16,239 nucleotides of DNA from contig NZ_JANHDP010000013.1 of the NCBI RefSeq assembly GCF_024494695.1, forward strand, positions 1 to 16,239. The letters run 5' to 3'. The stretch's first letter is position 1. Every line of letters starts with the position of its first letter. Source of the DNA: Natronoarchaeum rubrum. Lineage in GTDB: Archaea; Halobacteriota; Halobacteria; Halobacteriales; Natronoarchaeaceae. The notes beneath the pieces are model-generated. The model ran no database searches. It had not been told where the DNA came from and was given only the letters and a program-made list of their open reading frames with translations. The position numbers were made by a program, and so were the translations under genes. Shown here piece by piece: positions 1-5,891 of this stretch.

Positions 1-16
1 CTCGGCGGTCCCACTT
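1..16 (+). repeat. Attachment-site core, left copy (tRNA 3' end)
   Basis: CTCGGCGGTCCCACTT is identical to the last 16 bases of the window. Its first 13 bases read as the 3' strand of a tRNA T-stem (CTCGG), the 3' strand of a seven-pair acceptor stem (CGGTCCC) and discriminator A. The tRNA body would then lie just left of the window and begin GGGACCG. In the provirus this copy would complete the tRNA gene. The tRNA isotype cannot be told from 13 bases. Confidence 0.85.
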
Positions 17-93
17 CTAATTCCCTACATGTTCATCCCCAGAGGGTAGAGTGGCATCAAAAGCCTGCTGACAACGTTCTGGGGTGGGCGTGA
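1..93 (+). CDS. 3' part of a small ORF that crosses the attachment site in the circular form
   Basis: This is the continuation of the ORF starting at 16179, after joining the two 16-base repeats. The frame runs T(16)-CT, AAT, TCC and onward without a stop to TGA at 91-93. That stop shares one base with the ATG of the next gene (TGATG). The whole predicted protein is 45 residues and ends NVLGWA; it matches no family I recognise. In the integrated form this half has no start codon of its own. I see no haloarchaeal-type TATA box between the repeat and position 93, so the downstream operon seems to rely on transcription entering from the left. Confidence 0.5.
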   Translation, partial: LGGPTSNSLHVHPQRVEWHQKPADNVLGWA

Positions 94-335
94 TGTCGGC
101 TGGATTATTCACACACTCAGCCGACTCGACGTGCTCTAACTGCGAGGCCCACGTTTCGGGAGATTTCCGGCGAGTCTACGGCGACGCCGACGATCAGGCC
201 CACCGTTGCCCCGAGTGCGACACCTGGGTCCGACTCTTTGAGGGGAGCGCTGCCGGGCTCGACGTCCGGACGCCTGACCCTGAAACGTCGCCCGGTCGTC
301 ACGGGAACAGCGCTGCGGAGGGGTGGTCGGCGTGA
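93..335 (+). CDS. Small zinc-ribbon protein
   Basis: This 80-residue protein has two CxxC knuckles, CSNCEAHV near residue 15 and CPEC near residue 40, separated by a conserved-looking stretch containing HVSGDFRRVYGD. That pattern matches short haloarchaeal zinc-ribbon proteins common in viruses and plasmids (DUF7563-like). Its partner is unknown. ATG 93 is preferred over GTG 84 because it overlaps the stop of the attachment-crossing ORF by one base. Its own stop overlaps the next start (GTGA at 332-335). It is the first complete gene of the replication operon in the integrated form. A nucleic-acid-binding or protein-contact role is inferred only from the zinc ribbon. Confidence 0.75.
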   Translation: MSAGLFTHSADSTCSNCEAHVSGDFRRVYGDADDQAHRCPECDTWVRLFEGSAAGLDVRTPDPETSPGRHGNSAAEGWSA

Positions 336-556
336 GCCGACGTGACCGGCCACGCGAGGAATCGCCCTGGTACTGTCCGGACTGCCGGGCGTGGGTCGGC
401 TGGAAACGCGATACCTGCGCGAACAGCCACGACTGCCCGCGACTCCCGCTCCGATACGATGACGTGCCGTTCGACTACTCTCTGAAGGTCACGCGCCGCC
501 ATCGGGTCGTCGGGACACTGCGCTCGCTGCGCGATCAACTCGGAGGGAAGCGATGA
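332..556 (+). CDS. Small zinc-finger protein
   Basis: A 74-residue basic protein contains YCPDC near residue 15 and CANSHDC about ten residues later, giving a CxxC...C/H/C set of zinc ligands. The GTG at 332 is chosen because it overlaps the upstream stop and has GGAGG at 317-321. ATG 323 is in the same frame but lies inside the upstream gene without an obvious Shine-Dalgarno sequence. The stop overlaps the next start as ATGA at 553-556, so the genes are probably translationally coupled. The function is unknown. Confidence 0.7.
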   Translation: MSRRDRPREESPWYCPDCRAWVGWKRDTCANSHDCPRLPLRYDDVPFDYSLKVTRRHRVVGTLRSLRDQLGGKR

Positions 557-1152
557 GCGACGCTCGTCGAGAAGACTTCTGGCAGCAGTTCGACGACGAC
601 GACGGCGGCGATCTCGCCGCTGCCGAACGCTACGTCGAGCGGAACCCGGACGCGACCGTCGCGGAAGTACTCGGGCAAACTGGTCTCGACCTGGACCGGC
701 GCGACGAGATCGTCGCGCTCCTGGAGGACAGCGACGACCGCGGCGAGCCGACGACGCGCGTCGGTCACTGGATGGCCGGCGACTGCGATGTTTACGGCGG
801 CCGCTCGACGACCGGCCAGGGGCGGATTCGCCACTTCGGGAACACCGAGATCGGCGAACGCGGCTGGCTCGGGAATCCGTTCGTCCACGAGGATGGGGCC
901 GACGACGAACATCACGCACAGGGCGACGTGACGGTCGTCGCGACGCGCGAGCAAGCCGTCGCTCGGTTCGCCGACCTGTTCCTCGACGCCGTCGACGCAC
1001 GCCACGAGCTGCGCCGGGCCCTCTACGAAGATGTTCGCGGCGGCGTCCTCGGAGGCTGGTGCCAGTCCGTCGACGACGACGGGCCGGCGTGCCACCTGGA
1101 GGTCGTCGCCGCGGTCGCCGACGCGATCTCGAAGCGAGGTGGTGCTGAGTGA
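553..1152 (+). CDS. DUF4326-family protein
   Basis: This 199-residue protein has an acidic helical N-terminus (1-65) and a C-terminal region with DUF4326 hallmarks. VYGGRS is followed by GNPF, then a helix with EQAVARFADLFL, then LGGWC and a CH motif (GPACHLEV). DUF4326 is a small domain of unknown biochemistry found often in phages and plasmids; the paired Cys/His residues suggest metal binding or catalysis. GGAGG at 541-545, seven bases before the ATG, supports the start. It overlaps its neighbours at both ends, the next gene starting GTGA at 1149, so it is made with the replication protein. A role in replication or nucleotide metabolism is a guess. Confidence 0.7.
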   Translation: MSDARREDFWQQFDDDDGGDLAAAERYVERNPDATVAEVLGQTGLDLDRRDEIVALLEDSDDRGEPTTRVGHWMAGDCDVYGGRSTTGQGRIRHFGNTEIGERGWLGNPFVHEDGADDEHHAQGDVTVVATREQAVARFADLFLDAVDARHELRRALYEDVRGGVLGGWCQSVDDDGPACHLEVVAAVADAISKRGGAE

Positions 1153-2828
1153 GCGTCGAGACGCCCGCTCAGGGGGTCGACCACGACTCGGTCGTCGACT
1201 GTGAGACGAGCGAGTTCCCCCGGCCCAGAGCCCACGGCGCCGCCGTGATGAACGTCCTGAACGATCTCGACCCGTCCGATCGGGACCGGAAGCCGAACAG
1301 CCGGAATACACTGTACGCCCGTACGATCCAGTTCTGGCGTGACGTGGTCGCTGACCACGAGCAAGAGCCGTTCGTCGTCGCCGAGGACGTGGAGCACGAC
1401 TGGCTTCCGTCGACCGGTTCCGGTATCGAGTACGTCTACGTCCTGACCAGCTCGCGCTGGAAGGCCGGCACTGGCGAGGGCGACGACTACAGCGCGTTCT
1501 ACGACCAGCATCTCAAGCTCCGGCGGATGGATGAAGAGGGTGGCCTCTCGAAGCCCGCGACCGCGCTGCACGTCGAGATCATGCCGCAGTACCGAGATCT
1601 CGTCTACAAGGATGGGAACGCGCTCGAATGCCCGTTCGGCGAGGGCACGAAAGTCCGCGCCTCGACGACGTGGGCCGAATCCGGCGACGAGATCGAGCGT
1701 CGGATGTACGACGCGATCCGCACCGTCTACGGCGAGGATGCCGTCGACGTGGGCCGGGATCGGAACGACGACGCCCGGAAGATCGCGAAAGCCGAGGCGC
1801 ACATCCGCTTCGCGATCGAGAAGAAAGCCCAGGCGATCGAGACGATCGAACAGAGCAAGCAACTCATCGGCTGGGGCGGTCACTCCGAGATCGAGGCGCA
1901 CCAGCGCCGACTCCAGGAGGGCTGGTTAGAGGCGCGCGTCGTCTCCGATCGGTGGGACTTGCTCGGCTTCCAGGGCAAGCGCTACGACACTCAGCTGAAG
2001 ATCTACCAGACGGGCGACTTTGCCGAGCGATCGGTCGACGATCCGCTCCGCGATCCGAAGCTCGAAGCGTCCTTTGCTGGCGTCGACGACGGCGCGTTGC
2101 CCCACGTCGACGAGTGGGACGAGGTACTCCAGCACCTGCGCGAAGTCGTCGCGACGCACGCGCAATGGGCCGGGATCGAACGGACCGACCTCACTGCCGA
2201 TGACTACTTCGATGGGCCGGCAGCACCGTCGATGGAGTTCGAGAAGCCCCAGGGGCGCCGGAGTATGCTTCGGCGTCGCTACGAGGACGTAGCGACCGAG
2301 ATCTACAAGGAGGCGCTGAAAACGAACACGGAAGCTGTCTACGACATCCTGAAAGTCGTCGCCGAAGAATCCGGTGCGTCCTACGATACGCTCGAAGAGC
2401 GTACCGGGCTGGCGCGCTCGACGGTCCGCTACCACGTCGCTCGGCTCGCCGAGAACGGCGTGTTCGCCCGACTCGGGAACCCGGTACTGGTCGTGTTCGT
2501 CTCGCGCCAGCTGCTCGACCGCGCTAAGGAGATCGTTCGCGAAGTTCATCCCGACGACCAGGCCGAAGACATGCAAGAGCGGGCTGAGGAACGCCGGCAG
2601 CGCCGCGAGGACCGCGACGACGAGGCGCGCGACCATGATGGGCTGGCAGACGACAGCGACGACGAGAACGACGCTAGCGACTGCGCTGGGAACGACTGGG
2701 AGTACTTCGACCTGCTCGACCTGGAGCCCCATCAGATAGCGAACGCGCTCGAACGCGGATACCTGGAAGAGGATCACGTCCGGTTACGGATCGATCCGTA
2801 CGACTGGATCGATCGGGGTCGGTCGTAG
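1149..2828 (+). CDS. RepA-like replication protein with C-terminal HTH
   Basis: This 559-residue acidic protein is the largest gene of the plus-strand operon. An N-terminal region (about 50-300) includes beta-rich EYVYVLTSS and ALHVEIMPQ (139-147). The HVE could be a degenerate HUH motif; the RepA of haloarchaeal virus SNJ1 has been described as a distant HUH-endonuclease relative. A helical stretch follows at 205-265. Residues about 395-445 form a clear winged HTH (YDTLEERTG, LARSTVRYHVARLAENG), and an Asp/Glu-rich tail follows. Automatic annotation would call it a MarR- or ArsR-like HTH protein. The replication role is inferred from size, position in the operon and the repeat-rich stretch just downstream. 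GTG 1149 overlaps the upstream stop; a purine-rich GAGGTG lies at 1136-1141. Confidence 0.65.
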   Translation: MSVETPAQGVDHDSVVDCETSEFPRPRAHGAAVMNVLNDLDPSDRDRKPNSRNTLYARTIQFWRDVVADHEQEPFVVAEDVEHDWLPSTGSGIEYVYVLTSSRWKAGTGEGDDYSAFYDQHLKLRRMDEEGGLSKPATALHVEIMPQYRDLVYKDGNALECPFGEGTKVRASTTWAESGDEIERRMYDAIRTVYGEDAVDVGRDRNDDARKIAKAEAHIRFAIEKKAQAIETIEQSKQLIGWGGHSEIEAHQRRLQEGWLEARVVSDRWDLLGFQGKRYDTQLKIYQTGDFAERSVDDPLRDPKLEASFAGVDDGALPHVDEWDEVLQHLREVVATHAQWAGIERTDLTADDYFDGPAAPSMEFEKPQGRRSMLRRRYEDVATEIYKEALKTNTEAVYDILKVVAEESGASYDTLEERTGLARSTVRYHVARLAENGVFARLGNPVLVVFVSRQLLDRAKEIVREVHPDDQAEDMQERAEERRQRREDRDDEARDHDGLADDSDDENDASDCAGNDWEYFDLLDLEPHQIANALERGYLEEDHVRLRIDPYDWIDRGRS

Positions 2829-3044
2829 CGCCCGATCGGACCGGGATTCGCCCCGGTGCGTAGCGACAGCAATCGCGATCTCGACTTTTTTGCGCGCTTT
2901 TCACGTCTGGTTGCTGGTTAGTTGCGTCGCGATCGGGAGCTGCGCGGCGCGGGCCGGTCGACGATCGGCGTGATCGGCCCCTGCGAGTTGCTTGTAGCGC
3001 CAGTTTGTCCGAACTGAGCGAACGACTGGATTAGCTGTAGCGCC
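2825..3044 (+). repeat. Three direct copies of GTAGCGCC (iteron-like)
   Basis: GTAGCGCC occurs at 2825-2832 (overlapping the rep stop), 2994-3001 and 3037-3044. The last two extend to TGTAGCGCC. Repeats in the same direction next to a replication gene are typical of Rep binding sites, but the copies are short and unevenly spaced. Confidence 0.4.
2840..2891 (+). terminator. Likely terminator of the replication operon
   Basis: Starting 12 bases after the rep stop there is a six-pair hairpin (ACCGGG 2840-2845, CCCGGT 2852-2857). A TTTTTT run at 2886-2891 and a further TTTT follow. T-runs commonly end archaeal transcripts. Confidence 0.55.
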
Positions 3045-3113
3045 GATTTTTGGCGTCGAGAGGCGTCGAAATCGCCGGTCTCGGGCTCTGGCTGACCCAC
3101 TTGGTTTGCCAGC

Positions 3114-3141
3114 CCCCCTTAGGGTAGTGCCCCTAAGGGGG
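3114..3141. repeat. 11-bp perfect inverted repeat
   Basis: CCCCCTTAGGG at 3114-3124 is the exact reverse complement of CCCTAAGGGGG at 3131-3141, with the six-base loop TAGTGC. Confidence 0.8.
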
Positions 3142-3151
3142 AGAACAATGC

Positions 3152-3174
3152 GGCCGGACCAGAACGGTCCGGCC
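3152..3174. repeat. 9-bp perfect inverted repeat
   Basis: GGCCGGACC at 3152-3160 pairs exactly with GGTCCGGCC at 3166-3174 around AGAAC. It starts 10 bases after the preceding hairpin. Confidence 0.8.
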
Positions 3175-3422
3175 TTACCGCAACCGCTACCATTGGAGAC
3201 CGAACTGGCTACTGAGAGCCAGTATGGACGGTCTAGCCCGATATCACACCGTAGGTCTCCCCGAGAAGCCACCTTGTCGAATATGCTTAGGAGGGTGCCT
3301 AAGGGAACCTGGCCGAAAAAGTACTCCGCGCTGCCGAGTTCCACTGGATCCACTTGAAGCATCGGGATTGAGCTCACACCGACTATTATACAGTTTTATT
3401 CCATCTGGTTCTCCACTTTCCC

Positions 3423-3431
3423 TAAATACAT
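3423..3431 (+). promoter_or_regulatory. TATA-like box of the HEPN cargo gene
   Basis: TAAATACAT lies about 30 bases before the ATG at 3457, the distance expected for a leaderless archaeal transcript. A second AT-rich box, TATTATACA, is near 3383-3391. Confidence 0.45.
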
Positions 3432-3456
3432 GTGTGATTAGGATAGTAGTAGTGGT

Positions 3457-4281
3457 ATGACAAAGGGCATCTCAAATGATATTTTAGAGTCATACGAGCA
3501 GTTTGACGAATACCCTACGGAAAGTGACCATCACCATATCCAGTCATTTTCTCTTGGCTGGAATCTTGGACGATTAGAGACTGCATTGAAGTGGAATAAG
3601 GATATGCGGTTTTTAACCTATGAATCTGTATCTAACACGCTATTGCACTCTTTACTGATAATAAATGATTCAAGTATTAATCTGAAGGTAATCGACGAGA
3701 TCGAGGCGACAGTAGAGGAACTAATAACTCTAGAAAAGGATCCTGATGAGTTGATTGATGATGACTTTGCAGAAGAGTTAGAAGAGAATATCAATTCTTG
3801 GCAGGAGAAATATATGGAGGAGATTGGCGAAAGAGACTCCATTCTTGTCGTTGAAAACGGCGTGATTAATACACGGCATTTAGTAAGAGAACCTGATCAG
3901 ATCTTTGATCAAGACTGTTGGGCCTGGCTTCCTGCAGATATCAAAAGCAATCTAACAGATTCTATGAAAGCTTTAGCAGTAGATATTCCGACAGCAAGTA
4001 TGTTCCTTTCTCTGAGATCAGTAGAAGCCTCATTGCGAATCTGGTATGAACAAGAGACAGGCGATGAAATTCAATACGGATCTTGGGGGTCAGTACTTGA
4101 TCGGTTGGAGTCAGAATTTGATCAGGAGAATGGTCCGGCGGTTTTGAATAACTTAGATTACCTGAGAGATAAGAGGAACGACGTTGCGCATCCAGACATC
4201 CAACCAGATTGGAGTCACGCTGAGGATACGCTATTCATAGTTCGGAGAACAATAACGGAAATACATAGTGAAATCAATTAG
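3457..4281 (+). CDS. HEPN/DUF4145-like cargo protein
   Basis: A 274-residue soluble acidic protein whose codons and base content are clearly AT-richer than the virus core. Residues about 30-120 are helical and matched to nothing. Residues about 165-270 form an all-helical domain (SMFLSLRSVEASLRIWYEQ) with DYLRDKRNDVAHPD at 234-247. The R240-N241...H245 set (RNDVAH) is the Rx4-6H signature of HEPN domains, which in many defence and toxin systems are metal-independent RNases, and it resembles DUF4145. It is followed by another plus-strand gene with a related C-terminus (4417). The base composition suggests acquisition from another source. A defence or superinfection-exclusion role is inferred; a plain DUF4145 protein without RNase activity is possible. 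Confidence 0.65.
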   Translation: MTKGISNDILESYEQFDEYPTESDHHHIQSFSLGWNLGRLETALKWNKDMRFLTYESVSNTLLHSLLIINDSSINLKVIDEIEATVEELITLEKDPDELIDDDFAEELEENINSWQEKYMEEIGERDSILVVENGVINTRHLVREPDQIFDQDCWAWLPADIKSNLTDSMKALAVDIPTASMFLSLRSVEASLRIWYEQETGDEIQYGSWGSVLDRLESEFDQENGPAVLNNLDYLRDKRNDVAHPDIQPDWSHAEDTLFIVRRTITEIHSEIN

Positions 4282-4416
4282 GAGTCGGCATCGTCGACAT
4301 ACTCCATCGTAACGATCTGTCTTTGAGGGAGAGGAAATCAGTATCATTGATTAGTTGCTGTGCACCGCTTTATTGTATCGACAGCTACAAGTCAGTCTCT
4401 TCATTCTCTCCATTAA

Positions 4417-5079
4417 ATGGGAATATCTGGTTATCTTCCCGAGGCTGATTCTCTTCGTACATACGCCCCGTCTATTCTATTCGCATTCATCTTCATTATT
4501 GTGATCGCAGACCTTCGGTACCCGGAGGAAGTAATCGTCCACTGGCAGATGATTGCCTTAATTGGAATGCTCGTGATTTTGCCATTTTTCCCACTAATAA
4601 AGCGTGTATCCTATGGTGAATTTGAGGCTGAATTAGGTGAACAGGTCAAAGAGACTGAGAAGGTAGTCGAAGAGAGCTTACCGATTCCTGAAGATGTCGA
4701 GACTTCCGATTACCTTCCAGAAGGCCTTGCTCAGAAGCTATACGACCTCTATGATATTTCGCATATCGCCGCTCTCGCATTTCTGAGAACGGAGATCGAG
4801 GTTGTCCTCCGTGAGATTGCTCAGGAGGAAGAATTGAGCTATAACGATGAGGTTTATTCTAGACATACATATAGAACTATAATGGATAAAATAATTTCAG
4901 ATGATAAGTTGAGCAAGCAGACTATTGCAGCAATCGAGGATGTAAGAGAATTGGCAAATATTGCAATTCATGAGAAGGGTGTATCTGAAGATGAAGCAAA
5001 GGATATCCTTGATATAGGGATTACCGCTCTCGAACGACTTTACTACTATAAACAGGAAGGGAAACCAAAGCAAGATTAG
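4417..5079 (+). CDS. Two-helix membrane protein with HEPN/DUF4145-like C-terminal domain
   Basis: A 220-residue protein encoded in AT-rich DNA like its neighbour. Two hydrophobic helices (about 17-33 and 43-62) lead into a short charged linker (YGEFEAELGEQVKE, 66-79). A cytoplasmic helical domain at about 100-212 carries DVRELANIAIHEKG (175-188). R177, N181 and H185 recall the DUF4145/HEPN motif, but the R-to-H spacing (seven between) is wider than classical HEPN. It starts 135 bases after the upstream gene, with its own possible TATA box (CTTTATTGTA near 4368). Membrane anchoring next to a soluble HEPN-like partner resembles abortive-infection arrangements; this is inference. It ends 20 bases from the converging nuclease gene. 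Confidence 0.6.
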   Translation: MGISGYLPEADSLRTYAPSILFAFIFIIVIADLRYPEEVIVHWQMIALIGMLVILPFFPLIKRVSYGEFEAELGEQVKETEKVVEESLPIPEDVETSDYLPEGLAQKLYDLYDISHIAALAFLRTEIEVVLREIAQEEELSYNDEVYSRHTYRTIMDKIISDDKLSKQTIAAIEDVRELANIAIHEKGVSEDEAKDILDIGITALERLYYYKQEGKPKQD

Positions 5080-5099
5080 GGTTATTATCGTATTGACCT

Positions 5100-5486
5100 C
5101 TACCCAACGATTTCTGAGATGTCAATCTTTGCCTGCTGAGTATTCCGATGGGCACCGCCACCATGCCACTGAACCAGCGGAAGATCTCCAGCGCGAACCA
5201 TCTTATCTTCGAGCACGGTACATCCTGAGCGCCCATGTGGCCGATACACGACGAAACAGTACCACCCGTCCGCCCGCCGAAGCCGATCGTGGTACTGCCG
5301 GTAGATCTTGAAGTTGCCCGGCTGGCCGTCGGCGTGTTCGACCATCGTGCTCTTGATCTCGACCGGCGTTCCGTTCTGGAAGCGTGCGTCGTGCCAGCTC
5401 GCCCGGTCGAGTTGGAACCGGCGCTTCTTCGCCATCCGCTTCTCGCAGATCGTCCCGAAGTGGTTCGCGCGGTGGGACCGACTCAC
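5100..5486 (-). CDS. PD-(D/E)XK-type nuclease, resolvase-like
   Basis: A 128-residue protein with a small restriction-endonuclease-like core: E15 in an early helix, D33 in a strand (ASWHDARF), and E43-x-K45 in PVEIKST. A helix with YRQYHDRL (62-69) and strands YCFVVYRP follow. D...ExK spacing with a downstream Q/Y-containing helix fits the Holliday-junction-resolvase or Vsr-like fold that cuts DNA with Mg2+. GTG 5486 overlaps the upstream stop (GTGA); the open frame runs further upstream only as Arg-rich shadow. It is the last gene of the minus-strand block and converges with the cargo genes. Likely jobs are genome resolution or nicking during replication. The catalytic residues look intact. 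Confidence 0.6.
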   Translation of the reverse strand: MSRSHRANHFGTICEKRMAKKRRFQLDRASWHDARFQNGTPVEIKSTMVEHADGQPGNFKIYRQYHDRLRRADGWYCFVVYRPHGRSGCTVLEDKMVRAGDLPLVQWHGGGAHRNTQQAKIDISEIVG

Positions 5487-5725
5487 TCGTCGGCCCTCCA
5501 CCGTCGATCCTCGCGGATCGGGAGCCACGTCGCCCCCGCGGCGACGGTCGCCGCCCCGATCACGCCGAACGCGCTCCCGGCGTGGACGGCACCGCCCATC
5601 ACAACCAGCATCGACGCGATCGCCGCGTAGGCTCCCGGCGGGAACACTCCCCGTTCGATCTCGGTGGGGAGATCCGCAACCACGTCCGCGATCGCCTCGA
5701 CGTACCGAGCGGCGGCGTCCGTCAT
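5483..5725 (-). CDS. Small two-helix membrane protein
   Basis: An 80-residue protein with an acidic amphipathic N-terminus (1-28), two hydrophobic segments (about 30-48 and 52-68) and a charged tail (REDRRWRADE). ATG 5725 lies about 30 bases from a strong TATA box, so the transcript is probably leaderless. Its stop overlaps the nuclease start. I do not recognise a family. It may be a minor virion membrane protein or a membrane partner of the nuclease. Confidence 0.65.
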   Translation of the reverse strand: MTDAAARYVEAIADVVADLPTEIERGVFPPGAYAAIASMLVVMGGAVHAGSAFGVIGAATVAAGATWLPIREDRRWRADE

Positions 5726-5752
5726 CGCGCATCACGCGCACGTCGCGCGCCG

Positions 5753-5761
5753 ATATATATA
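5753..5761 (-). promoter_or_regulatory. TATA box of the membrane protein-nuclease pair
   Basis: Alternating TATATATA centred about 32 bases upstream of ATG 5725 on the minus strand, in otherwise GC-rich DNA. It separates this pair from the virion operon, which ends at 5892. Confidence 0.65.
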
Positions 5762-5891
5762 CGCCTCCGCTGGGCGTTCGACCGCGTGCCCATCGCTGGC
5801 GCTCGGCGCCCGACAGGGCGGCGAGCGCGGCATGGGCCAATCTCTCTAAAGGGGGGTCGGTTGAACTTGCAACGTTGGAACCCCGACGCCG

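Larger units (their letters stand above)
2829..3456. other. Gene-free, hairpin-rich region (candidate replication origin or structured RNA)
   Basis: No convincing gene lies in these 628 bases; the short ORFs there have non-haloarchaeal, unordered composition. The stretch contains the terminator, the direct repeats and a run of inverted repeats. These are 3114-3124 with 3131-3141 (11 pairs), 3152-3160 with 3166-3174 (9 pairs), 3205-3210 with 3217-3222 (6 pairs) nested inside 3195-3201 with 3254-3260 (GGAGACC/GGTCTCC), and 3286-3291 with 3298-3303 (6 pairs). The first and last share CTTAGG...CCTAAG. Position just after rep favours an origin; a structured RNA is the alternative. The right end (after about 3365) turns AT-rich and leads into the cargo genes. 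Confidence 0.5.

Noticed and set aside
299..1000. Long minus-strand ORF opposite the zinc-finger and DUF4326 genes
   Set aside because: It is Arg/Ser-rich shadow translation of GC-rich DNA with no domain; the opposite strand has coupled genes with Shine-Dalgarno sites.
2901..3377. Minus- and plus-strand ORFs in the hairpin-rich region after rep
   Set aside because: The translations are basic, low-complexity and match no family, and the frames cross strong inverted repeats.
3365..5090. Insertion-sequence origin of the AT-rich block
   Set aside because: No transposase, terminal inverted repeats or target duplications could be seen; composition alone suggests foreign origin.
5487..5840. Upstream extension of the nuclease gene
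   Set aside because: The extension is Arg-rich and overlaps the whole two-helix membrane gene and its TATA box; the GTG at 5486 overlapping a stop is a better start.
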